Assembly: GCF_001866655.1 (NCBI RefSeq)
Contig: NZ_MLYR01000006.1
Span: forward strand, 1 to 35,430
From: Bacillus sp. MUM 116
GTDB taxonomy: Bacteria > Bacillota > Bacilli > Bacillales > Cytobacillaceae
Reading direction: 5' to 3'
DNA length: 35,430 nt
Below the pieces are notes generated by a model. The model did not search any database and was not told where the DNA came from. It saw nothing but the letters and a program-made list of their open reading frames with translations. The translations under genes were made by a program, and so were the position numbers. This document shows positions 26,273-35,409 of this stretch, piece by piece (within the stretch, counting starts at the first letter, position 1; every line of letters begins with the position of its first letter).

Positions 26273-29059
26273 ATGAAGGAAAAACTACAGGTATGGATGC
26301 AAAGTTTAAAATCCTCCCTAAACTTGATTACACATAAAAAAACAGTAAAAGGTGCTCGAATTACATATGCAGTAGTTTGGAATCTTATTTTACTCTTTTT
26401 AACCGTAGTCATTCTTGGGGGATCCTTTGCAACCGGTGTTGGTGCAGGATATTTTGCCTCGCTTGTGAAGGATGAACCCGTCCGCTCTTACAGTAGTTTG
26501 AAAAAAGATATTTATAATTATAATGAAACTTCCGACCTCTATTTTGCAGATAATGTTTACCTTGGAAAACTAAGGTCCGATCTTGAACGTGAAGAAGTAA
26601 AATTGGATCAGGTCTCAGATTATCTGAAAAAAGCCATTATTGCAACAGAGGACGAGTTCTTTTACCATCATAATGGTGTGGTTCCAAAAGCTGTTTTTCG
26701 TGCCCTATTTCAGGAAGTCACTAATTCAGCTGTTCAATCAGGTGGCAGTACATTAACGCAGCAGCTGATTAAAAACCAAATTTTAACTAATGAGGTTTCC
26801 TTTCAAAGGAAAGCAAATGAAATCTTACTTGCCCTTCGTTTAGAAAAATTTTTCTCCAAAAAAGAAATTCTTGAGGCCTACCTAAATGTTTCAACCTTTG
26901 GACGAAATGCATCTGGTCGAAATATTGCAGGGGTACAGGCAGCCGCAAAAGGAATCTTCGGGAAAAGTGCCAATAAACTCACATTGCCGGAAGCAGCCTT
27001 TATCGCGGGGTTACCGCAAAGTCCCTTCGGATACACCCCTTTTACAAAAAACGGAAAAGTAAAAGAGAATCTTCAACCGGGATTAAACCGGATGAAAATA
27101 GTTTTGAAAAGGATGTATGATGGCGGTTACATTAATAAAAAGCAGTATGCAGAAGCGGCTTCTTACGACATTACGAAGGATTTTACACATCCGAGTCCAA
27201 ATCCTTTGGAGAAATACCCATGGCTTACATTTGAAATTGAAAAACGTTCCATTGATGTCCTTGCAACAGTTATAGCCCAAAAAGATGGAATCAGTGAAAA
27301 GGAATTAAAGAAAGATAGTAACCTTCATTACAAGTACCAAACAATGGCCAGTCATGATTTAAAACAAAATGGCTACGAAATTCATACAACCATTGATAAA
27401 AACATTTATGATGCCATGCAAAAAGTAAAAGATCGCTATCCGTATTATGGCCCTGATAAACCGGAAGAAAAGAAGGACCCGGAGACCGGCAAAATCAAAA
27501 CAGTCATGGAACCTGTTGAAGTTGGCGCGATCTTAATTGAAAATAAAACCGGAAAAATCATCAGCTTTGTCGGCGGAAGAGATTATAACAAACAGCAGCT
27601 TAATCACGCTACCAGCGCAATTCGTCAAAATGGTTCAACGATGAAACCGCTTCTTGTTTACGGGCCTGCAATCGAAATGGGAAAAGCTTCACCAGGAACT
27701 GTCCTTCCTGATGTTGCTTTAAGCCTCGCCCCGGGCAGAAGCAGTCCATGGCCCCATAACTATGACATGAGATACAGTGGTTTAGTGTCTGCAAGATACG
27801 CTCTTGCATGGTCTTATAATGTGCCAGCTGTAAAATTATACAGGGATATTATTAATCAACGGCCAGCCAGCTACTTGGAAAAAATGGGCTTTTCCTCACT
27901 TAGAAGTGTAGATTATACAAACCTTGCAACGGCTATTGGCTCCTTAAGCAAAGGGGTCACAGTAGAAGAAAACACAAATGCTTTTACAACCTTTGCGAAT
28001 GGCGGGAAATTTATTGATGCCTACATGATTGACAAAATCGTCGACAAAAACGGGAAGGTCATCTATCAGCATCAAGTGAAACCTGTTACGGTTTTCACGC
28101 CACAAACTTCTTATTTAACATTAGATATGATGCGCGATGTTATGAGAATGGGAACAGCTGCCGGCATTAACAACAGACTTAAATTTAGAACGGATTGGGC
28201 CGGAAAGACAGGAACTGGAGAAGATTATAAAGATTCTTGGCTGGTCGGAACAAATCCAAATGTTACATTCGGTATTTGGACGGGGTATGATACACCAAAA
28301 TCACTGCAGTCCTATGGCTATATGTCTTACAGTCAACGGACAAACAATCTTTGGGTTGATTTAATCAATTCCGCTTATAAGATTAATCCGTCATTAATTG
28401 CTCCTAAAAAGCAATTTAAAATGCCAAACGGGATTGTGATGCGTTCTTACTGTGCTGTATCTGGTCTTCTTCCATCAACAGCTTGTATAAATGCAGGATT
28501 AGTCCAAAATGATTACTTTAACGCTAAATACGTTCCGACAAAAGTAGATGATAGTTTGTTATCAGGAAAATACGTTACAATTGGCGACAGAAAATATTTG
28601 GCACTAGATTCAACCCCGGCGGAATTTGCACAAAGTGGCCTTGTTTTGAATCCCGATTTTATTGCCAGAATGGTTGGCAGAAATTTTAGCAATCCTAGCC
28701 AGCTCATTCCAAACAGAAGCCGCTGGGCACATATTCTCGTCTCTAACGCTAGAATTGTTGATAACGGAAAGACTCCAGGAGCTGTAACGCTTAAAGCTGA
28801 TGCCAAAAATCTGGTTTGGTCGCCGTCTTCTGAAAATGATGTAATCGGATATCGAGTCTATTACGCAGGTCTTTTAGTAACAAAAATTGCCAGTATCAAA
28901 AGTGGTGCGAGCCTTTCTCTTTCGGTACCAAGCGGGACCTATTACGTAACGGCTGTAGATATTGCCGGAAATGAATCACCCCCATCTAATTTGGTTGAGG
29001 TTGGTGGAACTGACCAAAATAAAGATCAAGAACAAAACAAGGACATAGGAAAAAAATAA
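26273..29059 (+). CDS. Class A penicillin-binding protein with fibronectin III tail
   Basis: Bifunctional peptidoglycan glycosyltransferase/transpeptidase, 928 residues. One membrane anchor at about 33-60. GT51 domain with catalytic Glu126 in ATEDEFFYHH, then GGSTLTQQLIKN and KEILEAYLN. Transpeptidase: Ser455 of GSTMKP, SYN at 514-516, and KTG at 645-647. The tail from about 833 is a fibronectin type III module (VWSPSSENDVIGYRVYY to YVTAVDIAGNESPPSNL), then a short Gln/Lys-rich end. ATG at 26273 follows GAGGTG; GTG 26261 and ATG 26264 overlap that site. Not at this place in B. subtilis as I recall, so I give no symbol. PBP1A-like family. Confidence 0.93.
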   Translation: MKEKLQVWMQSLKSSLNLITHKKTVKGARITYAVVWNLILLFLTVVILGGSFATGVGAGYFASLVKDEPVRSYSSLKKDIYNYNETSDLYFADNVYLGKLRSDLEREEVKLDQVSDYLKKAIIATEDEFFYHHNGVVPKAVFRALFQEVTNSAVQSGGSTLTQQLIKNQILTNEVSFQRKANEILLALRLEKFFSKKEILEAYLNVSTFGRNASGRNIAGVQAAAKGIFGKSANKLTLPEAAFIAGLPQSPFGYTPFTKNGKVKENLQPGLNRMKIVLKRMYDGGYINKKQYAEAASYDITKDFTHPSPNPLEKYPWLTFEIEKRSIDVLATVIAQKDGISEKELKKDSNLHYKYQTMASHDLKQNGYEIHTTIDKNIYDAMQKVKDRYPYYGPDKPEEKKDPETGKIKTVMEPVEVGAILIENKTGKIISFVGGRDYNKQQLNHATSAIRQNGSTMKPLLVYGPAIEMGKASPGTVLPDVALSLAPGRSSPWPHNYDMRYSGLVSARYALAWSYNVPAVKLYRDIINQRPASYLEKMGFSSLRSVDYTNLATAIGSLSKGVTVEENTNAFTTFANGGKFIDAYMIDKIVDKNGKVIYQHQVKPVTVFTPQTSYLTLDMMRDVMRMGTAAGINNRLKFRTDWAGKTGTGEDYKDSWLVGTNPNVTFGIWTGYDTPKSLQSYGYMSYSQRTNNLWVDLINSAYKINPSLIAPKKQFKMPNGIVMRSYCAVSGLLPSTACINAGLVQNDYFNAKYVPTKVDDSLLSGKYVTIGDRKYLALDSTPAEFAQSGLVLNPDFIARMVGRNFSNPSQLIPNRSRWAHILVSNARIVDNGKTPGAVTLKADAKNLVWSPSSENDVIGYRVYYAGLLVTKIASIKSGASLSLSVPSGTYYVTAVDIAGNESPPSNLVEVGGTDQNKDQEQNKDIGKK

Positions 29060-29069
29060 AAAAGCTGAA

Positions 29070-29096
29070 AAAACCGCACCGATTCGGTGCGGTTTT
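29070..29096 (+). terminator. PBP gene terminator
   Basis: CCGCACC-GATT-CGGTGCGG flanked by A and T runs, 11 nt after the stop. Confidence 0.9.
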
Positions 29097-29117
29097 CCTT
29101 TAAAGATAAAATGAGTT

Positions 29118-29280
29118 TATGATTTTCGAGAACTGTCCAGCGCAAGCGTCCTGCCCCTCGAGGGAAAAAATGAACTGCTTTTTTCCTAGGTTTCTTCGGT
29201 CCTGTCGATGAAGTCAAAGAACGACTTCACCGACAGGACCTCCAGCACTTGTTGGGGCTGACCAAGGCGCTACTGCTTTT
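29118..29280 (-). repeat. Family A repeat, variant with exchanged core stem
   Basis: The ends match the family (AGCGCCTTGGTCAGCCCC and GGACGCTTGCGCTGGACAG-like), but the centre differs: on the minus strand an 18-bp stem GGTCCTGTCGGTGAAGTC / GACTTCATCGACAGGACC (one G-T wobble) around the family loop GTTCTTT, plus a second hairpin GGAAAAAA-GCAGTTCA-TTTTTTCC. Starts 5 nt after the acsA stop, same orientation as acsA. Confidence 0.85.
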
Positions 29281-29285
29281 CCTAT

Positions 29286-31004
29286 TTAATCTTCCATTGT
29301 TGATAAATCACCCGTAGGAAGGTTTAGTTCCCATGCTTTTAACACACGTCTCATGATTTTACCGCTTCTTGTTTTTGGAAGCTTATCACGGAAATCAATC
29401 TCTCTTGGTGCTGCATGTGCTGCAAGACCTTTTTTCACAAATTGTCTAATTTCCTCTTTCAATTCATCCGTTGCTTCAAAACCATCCCTTAAAGCGATAA
29501 AGGCCTTAATGATTTCACCACGAACCGGATCCGGTTTCCCAATAACACCAGCCTCTGCTACTGCAGGATGTTCCACAAGCTTGCTTTCCACCTCGAAAGG
29601 ACCTACACGTTCTCCGGAAGTCATAATAACATCATCGATTCGTCCTTGGAACCAGAAGTAACCGTCTTCGTCCATATAAGCTGAATCGCCAGAAACATAC
29701 CAGCCTCCAGGCATAAAATAAGACTCATATTTTTCCTGGTTATTCCAGATGGTGTGCATCATTGAAGGCCAGCCTTTTTTAATCGCAAGATTCCCCATGC
29801 GATATGGTGGAAGCTCATTGCCTTGGTCATCTACAATCGCGGCTTCTACTCCCGGAATTGGTTTACCCATTGAGCCAGGTTTGATTGACATACATGGATA
29901 ATTCGAAATCAGCTGCGCACCAGTTTCTGTCATCCACCAGTTGTCATGGATCCGTTTATTAAATACCTTTGCTCCCCATTTTACAACTTCCGGATTTAAT
30001 GGTTCACCTACGCTTAAAACGTGGCGAAGGGAACTAAGATTATATTTTTTTATAATTTCGTCGCCCGCGCCCATAAGCATCCGGAAAGCAGTTGGTGCAC
30101 TATACCAAACAGTCACACCAAAATCTTCAATCATTTGGTACCACGATTCAGGACTAAAACGACCGCCTATGATGACATTGGAAGTCCCCGTTAACCACGG
30201 GCCGAAAATACCGTAAGAAGTTCCGGTAACCCAGCCTGGGTCTGCTGTACACCAGTAAACATCGTCTTCTTTTAAATCCAAAACCCATTTAGCGGTTTGA
30301 TAATGCTGAATCATTGCATTATGTACATGCAAAACTCCTTTTGGCTTTCCAGTAGATCCGGAGGTATAATGTAAAATCATTCCGTCTGTTCTTTCTACCC
30401 ATTCAATCCTTAAATCTTTGTCCGCTTCTTCAAATTTTTTCAAGAAGTCAATATAAAGTCCTTGCTCTTCAACATTTTTACCTACTACAAAAATATGCTT
30501 TAAATCAGGTAATTCATTTACAGGAACACGATCTAGTAATTCCGGAGTAGTAACAAGAACCTTTGCAGCACTATCCTGAAGGCGATCCCTGACAGCACCT
30601 TCCATGAATGCTTCAAATAACGGACCAACAATGGCACCTAGTTTGATTGCCCCTAAAACTGTGAAATAAAGCTCTGGAGAACGCGGCATGAAAATAAATA
30701 CCCGGTCGCCTTTTTCGACATCGCCATAGGTTTTCAATACATTTCCAGCCTTATTCGAAAGATCTTTCATATCTTTGAATGTGTATTTTTCGTCTCTTAA
30801 ACCATCACGATAATAAAGGGCAATTTTGTTCTTTCGGAAGGTTTTTACATGACGGTCAATCGCCTCATAAGCCATATTAACCAATCCTGTTTCATGCCAA
30901 GAAAATTCCTTTTCTGCTTCTTCCCAGTTGAAATTCTTATACATTTCATCATAATTTTCTAAGTTATAGTTCCCCTGTACTACTGGCAGCGCTTCCACTC
31001 TCAT
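29286..31004 (-). CDS. acsA: Acetyl-CoA synthetase
   Basis: Converts acetate, ATP and CoA to acetyl-CoA for growth on acetate. 572 residues, equal to B. subtilis AcsA. YTSGSTGKPKGV P-loop, WWMTETGAQ, SGDSAYMDEDGYFWFQGRIDD, and PKTRSGKIMRR. The last motif's Lys falls at residue 549, exactly the lysine AcuA acetylates in B. subtilis. ATG at 31004 is chosen because AAAGGGGAGA precedes it; the frame is open 20 codons further. Divergent from acuABC, the genes that control its acetylation. No simple terminator follows; a family A repeat does. Confidence 0.98.
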   Translation of the reverse strand: MRVEALPVVQGNYNLENYDEMYKNFNWEEAEKEFSWHETGLVNMAYEAIDRHVKTFRKNKIALYYRDGLRDEKYTFKDMKDLSNKAGNVLKTYGDVEKGDRVFIFMPRSPELYFTVLGAIKLGAIVGPLFEAFMEGAVRDRLQDSAAKVLVTTPELLDRVPVNELPDLKHIFVVGKNVEEQGLYIDFLKKFEEADKDLRIEWVERTDGMILHYTSGSTGKPKGVLHVHNAMIQHYQTAKWVLDLKEDDVYWCTADPGWVTGTSYGIFGPWLTGTSNVIIGGRFSPESWYQMIEDFGVTVWYSAPTAFRMLMGAGDEIIKKYNLSSLRHVLSVGEPLNPEVVKWGAKVFNKRIHDNWWMTETGAQLISNYPCMSIKPGSMGKPIPGVEAAIVDDQGNELPPYRMGNLAIKKGWPSMMHTIWNNQEKYESYFMPGGWYVSGDSAYMDEDGYFWFQGRIDDVIMTSGERVGPFEVESKLVEHPAVAEAGVIGKPDPVRGEIIKAFIALRDGFEATDELKEEIRQFVKKGLAAHAAPREIDFRDKLPKTRSGKIMRRVLKAWELNLPTGDLSTMED

Positions 31005-31035
31005 TATAAATCTCCCCTTTAGTTTTATTGATATA

Positions 31036-31064
31036 ATTATAGTACAAATAGAGACTATTCTCAA
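31036..31064 (-). promoter_or_regulatory. acsA promoter
   Basis: Minus strand TTGAGA (31064-31059), 17 bp, TATAAT (31041-31036). Strong sigma-A match. Confidence 0.7.
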
Positions 31065-31137
31065 TTTTTAAAAATTATTTTTTGTGAATAGTTTTTTTAC
31101 TTTTTTTCAGTTTTACAGAAAGAATCTAAAAATTTTG

Positions 31138-31173
31138 TGAAATTGCTTTAAATGAAAAGATTTTTAGTATAAT
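31138..31173 (+). promoter_or_regulatory. acuABC promoter with cre-like site
   Basis: -10 TATAAT at 31168-31173; the best -35 is TTGCTT (31143-31148) with a long 19-bp gap. TGAAATTGCTTTAA (31138-31151) overlaps this -35 and resembles a cre but has T in place of the central C. B. subtilis acuABC is CcpA-repressed; here the site is weak. Confidence 0.4.
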
Positions 31174-31212
31174 AGAATCAATACTTTAAACCTTTTCCAA
31201 GGTGGTGAACAA

Positions 31213-31845
31213 ATGGAACATAAAAAAACGTATAATGCAAAAGAATTAAAGACTCCTTATGGGAATTTAATTATAGAAGGTCCGATATCTGCAGGAAAAC
31301 TTGCAAGTTATGAATTCCATAAAGATCTGATTGCTTTTCGCCCTCCCAGCCAGCAGCACCATGCATTAGTGGGCATTGCTGATTTACAAGAGGGAAGGAT
31401 TATCATCGCCAGACATCATCATACAATAGTTGGGTATGTTACCTACCTCTATCCCGATCCACTTGAAAGATGGTCTGAAGGGAAAATAGATAATTTAATT
31501 GAATTAGGTGCGATTGAAGTCATTCCGCAATTTAGAGGCTGCGCTGTAGGTAAAAATCTTTTAATCGTTTCAATGATGGATGATGCGATGGAGGATTATA
31601 TTACCATCACGACTGAATATTACTGGCACTGGGACTTAAAGGGAACTGGCCTTAATGTTTGGGAATACCGCAAGATGATGGAGAAAATGATGAATGCCGG
31701 TGGACTTGAGTGGTATGCAACCGATGATCCGGAAATTTGCTCCCATCCTGCAAATTGTTTAATGGTCAGAATTGGAAAAAGAGTCGATAACGAATCGATC
31801 CAAAATTTTGACCGCCTGCGCTTTATGAATCGGTTTATGTACTAA
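31213..31845 (+). CDS. acuA: Protein acetyltransferase AcuA (GNAT)
   Basis: Acetylates the catalytic lysine of AcsA and so switches it off when acetyl-CoA is ample. 210 residues, as in B. subtilis. GNAT core with IGADLQEGRIIIARHHHTIVGYVTYL-type strands and the acetyl-CoA loop VIPQFRGCAVGKNLL (R/Q-x-x-G-x-A/G form). AAGGTGGTG before the ATG. First gene of acuABC, but two family A repeats separate it from acuB. Confidence 0.96.
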   Translation: MEHKKTYNAKELKTPYGNLIIEGPISAGKLASYEFHKDLIAFRPPSQQHHALVGIADLQEGRIIIARHHHTIVGYVTYLYPDPLERWSEGKIDNLIELGAIEVIPQFRGCAVGKNLLIVSMMDDAMEDYITITTEYYWHWDLKGTGLNVWEYRKMMEKMMNAGGLEWYATDDPEICSHPANCLMVRIGKRVDNESIQNFDRLRFMNRFMY

Positions 31846-31846
31846 G

Positions 31847-31990
31847 AAAAGCGCAAGCGCCTTGTTCAGCCCCGACAAGCATGAGCCAAGCCGGCGAGAA
31901 GGTTGCTCTTTAACCTTCTTGACGGATTGGCTTATGACCTCGAGGGGCAGGACGCTTGCGCTGGACAATTCTCAAAGACGAAAATTTTAT
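31847..31990 (+). repeat. Family A palindromic repeat inside acuABC
   Basis: Opens AAAAGCGCAAGCGCC one base after the acuA stop; the outer arms AGCGCAAGCG / CGCTTGCGCT pair perfectly, the core is GAAGGTT-GCTCTTT-AACCTTC, and it closes GCTGGACAATTCTCAAAG. It lies in the acuA-acuB mRNA. Confidence 0.92.
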
Positions 31991-32007
31991 ACTTACTTTA
32001 CTTTTAA

Positions 32008-32047
32008 ACGAAAAGCGCAAGCGCCTGTTTTAAGGGCGAGCTAGACA
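32008..32047 (+). repeat. Family A repeat, truncated second copy
   Basis: AAAAGCGCAAGCGCC followed by a short unrelated stretch and GAGCTAGACA, a worn version of the far end GAGCTGGACA. Core lost. Confidence 0.6.
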
Positions 32048-32079
32048 CTGAAACTGTTTCTGTGAAGGGGGATTACTAG

Positions 32080-32727
32080 ATGATTGTAGAAGAAATCATG
32101 AAACCAAATGTTGCAACACTTTTTCCAACAGATTCCATTAAAGATGCCATACGCTTAATGGAATCAAAAAAAATTCGCCACCTTCCCATTATCGACTCCT
32201 ACAATCAATTAGTGGGATTAGTTACAGCCGTAGATATCCGTGATGCAATGCCATCGATATTTCATGCCAATGAACATTTGGAAGATTTACAAAAACCGGT
32301 TGAATCGATTATGAAAAAAGAGGTCATTACAGGCCATCCCCTTGATTTTGTAGAGGAGGTGGCAGGACTTTTTTATGAGCATAAAATCAGCTGTCTTCCA
32401 ATTATTAAAGATAAAAAGCTAGTTGGAATTATCACAGAAACAGACCTGCTTAGAACAATGGTGGAATTAACAGGCGCCCATCAGCCCGGGTCTCAAATTG
32501 AAATAAAGGTCCCGAATAAATCAGGGATGCTTTGCGAAATTTCCAGTATAATCGGAAAACGGAATGCGAATATTTTAAGCGTGCTTGTATACCCGGACAA
32601 AAGGGATGATCAATATAAAATACTTGTTATTCGCGTGCAAATGATGAACCCTATAGGGCTCATTGAAGATTTGAAAAAAGCAGGACATCATGTCCTATGG
32701 CCAAATCTGCCGGGGATATCTATATGA
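32080..32727 (+). CDS. acuB: AcuB, CBS-CBS-ACT protein
   Basis: 215 residues: two CBS domains (about 1-60 and 70-130) that bind adenine nucleotides, and a C-terminal ACT domain (about 137-212, beginning [15 protein letters not shown]). It is part of the acetoin/acetate utilisation operon; its exact action is unknown but the domains suggest an energy or amino-acid sensor acting on AcsA regulation. GAAGGGGG lies before the ATG. Its stop overlaps the acuC start (ATGA). Confidence 0.95.
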   Translation: MIVEEIMKPNVATLFPTDSIKDAIRLMESKKIRHLPIIDSYNQLVGLVTAVDIRDAMPSIFHANEHLEDLQKPVESIMKKEVITGHPLDFVEEVAGLFYEHKISCLPIIKDKKLVGIITETDLLRTMVELTGAHQPGSQIEIKVPNKSGMLCEISSIIGKRNANILSVLVYPDKRDDQYKILVIRVQMMNPIGLIEDLKKAGHHVLWPNLPGISI

Positions 32728-33896
32728 AAGATAAATGTTCATTTGTTTTTTCAGAAGAACTGCTCAATTATAATTTCGGCAGACATCATCCTTTTAATCA
32801 GTTTCGGCTTAAATTAACAGTAGACTTACTAAAAAAAATAAATGCATTAAATGAAACACAAATTATAGCACCAAGAATGGCTACCACAGAGGAACTTCAC
32901 CTCATTCATGATCCGAATTACGTTGATGCTGTAAAAAAGGCTGGTCATGATCAGCTCCCAAGCGAAATTGCAGAAAACTATGGTTTAGGAACCGAGGACA
33001 CCCCAATTTTCCCAAGCATGCATGAGGCAAGCTCCCTGCTGGTAGGCGGGACATTGAAGGCGGTAGACCAGGTAATGACGGGACAAGCAGTCCATGCACT
33101 TCATCTTGGAGGAGGGCTACATCACGGTTTTCGAGGAAAAGCTTCAGGCTTTTGCATTTATAATGATAGCTCCGTAGCAATAAAATATTTACAGCAGAAA
33201 TATCATGCACGTGTTTTATATGTCGATACGGATGCCCATCATGGAGATGGGGTTCAATGGTCATTCTATGATGATCCAAATGTCTGTACTCTGTCTATTC
33301 ATGAAACGGGCAGATATTTATTCCCGGGAACAGGCAATGTAACCGAACGAGGTCAGGGAAAAGGCTATGGTTATTCGTTTAACATCCCTGTTGATGCTTT
33401 TACCGAAGATGAATCATGGATTCATGCCTATTCGGAAGCTATTAGGGAAGTGGCAGATTTCTTTAAGCCGGATGTTATTCTCACCCAAAATGGTGCTGAT
33501 GCTCATTACTATGATCCATTAACACATTTATCCTCAACAATGAAAATCTATCGTGAAATACCAAAACTAGCTCATGAAATTGCCCATCAATATTGTAATG
33601 GCCGATGGATCGCTGTTGGCGGCGGCGGGTATGACATTTGGAGAGTGGTTCCGCGTGCATGGGCCCTTATTTGGATGGAGATGACTGAAAACTCCAATTG
33701 TTATGGTAATTTACCTGTTGAATGGCTTGAAGCTTGGCAGAAGGATTCACCCGTTAAATTGCCGCAAGAATGGGACGACCCGTACGATCTCTATATTCCG
33801 ATTCCAAGAAAAGCGGAAATTACCGAAAAAAATTTAAGAACACTTGAAAAAGCACTATATCCAATTCGAAATCAGCAAAAGAGTCAATCTATCTAA
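32724..33896 (+). CDS. acuC: AcuC deacetylase
   Basis: Zn-dependent class I HDAC-family enzyme that removes the acetyl group from AcsA and restores activity. 390 residues. [11 protein letters not shown] (catalytic His pair), [13 protein letters not shown] (zinc Asp and His), [14 protein letters not shown] and [10 protein letters not shown] are intact. ATG at 32724, overlapping the acuB stop by ATGA, gives [10 protein letters not shown] as in homologues; the frame itself opens 9 codons earlier. Followed by a family B repeat. Confidence 0.97.
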   Translation: MKDKCSFVFSEELLNYNFGRHHPFNQFRLKLTVDLLKKINALNETQIIAPRMATTEELHLIHDPNYVDAVKKAGHDQLPSEIAENYGLGTEDTPIFPSMHEASSLLVGGTLKAVDQVMTGQAVHALHLGGGLHHGFRGKASGFCIYNDSSVAIKYLQQKYHARVLYVDTDAHHGDGVQWSFYDDPNVCTLSIHETGRYLFPGTGNVTERGQGKGYGYSFNIPVDAFTEDESWIHAYSEAIREVADFFKPDVILTQNGADAHYYDPLTHLSSTMKIYREIPKLAHEIAHQYCNGRWIAVGGGGYDIWRVVPRAWALIWMEMTENSNCYGNLPVEWLEAWQKDSPVKLPQEWDDPYDLYIPIPRKAEITEKNLRTLEKALYPIRNQQKSQSI

Positions 33897-33899
33897 TAG

Positions 33900-33978
33900 T
33901 AAGGCTGTGTTAAGTGACATTGTTGATTTTTTAACCTTGTTGATTGGAGCGGAAATCAACAGAAAAGTTTACAGCCAA
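33900..33978 (+). repeat. Family B palindromic repeat, deleted copy
   Basis: AAGGCTGTGTTAAGTGACATT, TTGTTGATTGGAGCGG, then GAAATCAACAG and TTACAGCC; both ends are present and the central GC hairpin is missing. Begins about 3 nt after the acuC stop, same orientation. Confidence 0.75.
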
Positions 33979-33982
33979 TAGT

Positions 33983-34017
33983 AAAAGGACTATCCCGAGT
34001 AAAGGATAGTCCTTTTT
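33983..34017. terminator. Bidirectional terminator between acuC and ccpA
   Basis: AAAAGGACTATCC and GGATAGTCCTTTTT around an 8-nt loop. Confidence 0.9.
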
Positions 34018-34020
34018 ACA

Positions 34021-35010
34021 TTACCTTGTTGATTGACGGTGCTCAATCCGGTGTGGAAGGACAACAATATGCTGCTCCACTTTTTCTTTATTCATGTATT
34101 TCGTCAACAGACGCATAGCCACTGCCCCAATATCATACAATGGTTGAACAACAGTTGTAAGCTGCGGGCGTACCATAAGAGCCAATCTTGTATTATCCGA
34201 AGTTGTCACTTCGAAGTCCTCAGGAATGCTATATCCTTTATCCTGAGCACCATGGACAACGCCAAGTGCCATTTCGTCAGCTGCCACTAAAATAGCAGTT
34301 GGTCGTTCTTTCGCTTCCAGTAACTTTTCAAAGGCTTCAATTCCGGAATCGTATGTGTAGTCTCCCTCAACCAGTAATTCTTCGTTAAATGGAATTCCAG
34401 CATCCTCAAGTGCTCTTTGATAGCCTTTTATTTTATTCTCTAGTTCATATAAAGGGCCAACTACAAAAGCAATATTTTTGTGACCTTTATCGATAAATTC
34501 TTTAACCGAATCATACGAAGCTTGTTCATAATTAATATTCACTGAAGGAATTGTTTCCGTTTCTTCCATAGAGCCGGCAAGCACAATTGGTACAGGTGAT
34601 TTCTCAAATTCCTCTACATGTTCAGAAGTAATATTTCCACCCATAAAAATGATGCCGTCCACTTGTTTACCAAGCATTGTGTTAAACAAGTGTAATTCTT
34701 TATCTTTATTTTGGTCTGAGTTACTTAAAATAATATTGTATTTATACATCGTGGCAATATCTTCAATTCCGCGTGCTAATTCCGCGTAAAAAATATTTGA
34801 GATATCCGGAATAATGACACCAACAGTAGTAGTTTTTTTACTCGCTAATCCTCTTGCAACCGCATTCGGACGGTATCCTAAACGTTCAATTACCTCTAAT
34901 ACTTTTTTGCGGGTTACAGGTTTTACATTAGGATTTCCGTTCACAACACGTGAGACGGTTGCCATCGAAACATTCGCTTCCCGGGCAACATCATAAATGG
35001 TTACATTCAC
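34021..35010 (-). CDS. ccpA: Catabolite control protein A
   Basis: LacI-family master regulator of carbon catabolite control; with HPr-Ser-P it binds cre sites. N-terminal [23 protein letters not shown] and hinge [16 protein letters not shown]; periplasmic-binding-protein-like core. 329 residues from GTG 35010 (MNVTIYDV, as in B. megaterium). GTG 35019 and TTG 35016 are alternatives; AAGGAG ends at 35021, so the chosen start has a 10-nt gap and TTG a 4-nt gap. Oddity: the LacI GFDN motif reads TSDN at 270-273. Confidence 0.97.
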   Translation of the reverse strand: MNVTIYDVAREANVSMATVSRVVNGNPNVKPVTRKKVLEVIERLGYRPNAVARGLASKKTTTVGVIIPDISNIFYAELARGIEDIATMYKYNIILSNSDQNKDKELHLFNTMLGKQVDGIIFMGGNITSEHVEEFEKSPVPIVLAGSMEETETIPSVNINYEQASYDSVKEFIDKGHKNIAFVVGPLYELENKIKGYQRALEDAGIPFNEELLVEGDYTYDSGIEAFEKLLEAKERPTAILVAADEMALGVVHGAQDKGYSIPEDFEVTTSDNTRLALMVRPQLTTVVQPLYDIGAVAMRLLTKYMNKEKVEQHIVVLPHRIEHRQSTR

Positions 35011-35051
35011 GCTCAACACTCTCCTTAAAACGATACATTTATTTTTCTTAT

Positions 35052-35080
35052 TTTATAGCAGTTTATCGCAGCCTAGTCAT
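35052..35080 (-). promoter_or_regulatory. Putative ccpA promoter
   Basis: Minus strand ATGACT (35080-35075), 17 bp, TATAAA (35057-35052) with a TGC extension. The rest of 35081-35210 is AT-rich with no gene that I can support. Confidence 0.5.
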
Positions 35081-35210
35081 TTTCTTTTTTCTTAGCCTAG
35101 CAATCGTTTCCGCTTTTTTAATTTGTGATATAATAAACAATCTTAATTATCTACTTAATGATACGACAAGAACGTTGAAGCCGCAATGAGAATCCTCTAT
35201 TTTAAATAAA

Positions 35211-35352
35211 AAAAGCGGAAGCGCCTTGTCAGCCTCAGGCATAGCACAAGATAAGCCGGCCGAAAGGTTGTTCTTTAACCTTTTGGACGGATTGGCTTGT
35301 GACCTCGAGTGGGCAGGACGCTTGCGCTGGACAATTCTCGAAGCCGAATTTT
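35211..35352 (+). repeat. Family A palindromic repeat at right edge
   Basis: AAAGCGGAAGCGCC to GCTGGACAATTCTCGAAG, core AAGGTT-GTTCTTT-AACCTT. It and the sequence after it are the inverse of copy 1 and the sequence before it at the left edge. Confidence 0.9.
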
Positions 35353-35366
35353 CTTTCTTATCTCAA

Positions 35367-35409
35367 AAAAAAAAAGCCCCTTGAATGGTTTAAAGTTCAG
35401 GGGCTTTTG
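35367..35409 (-). terminator. Terminator at right edge
   Basis: Inverse copy of the left-edge terminator: GCCCCTTGAA and TTCAGGGGC arms, long T run on the minus strand. It would end a minus-strand gene lying beyond the window. Confidence 0.75.

Noticed and set aside
35099..35112. cre-like sequence upstream of ccpA (autoregulation)
   Set aside because: Central CG is present but about four defined positions do not fit the consensus.
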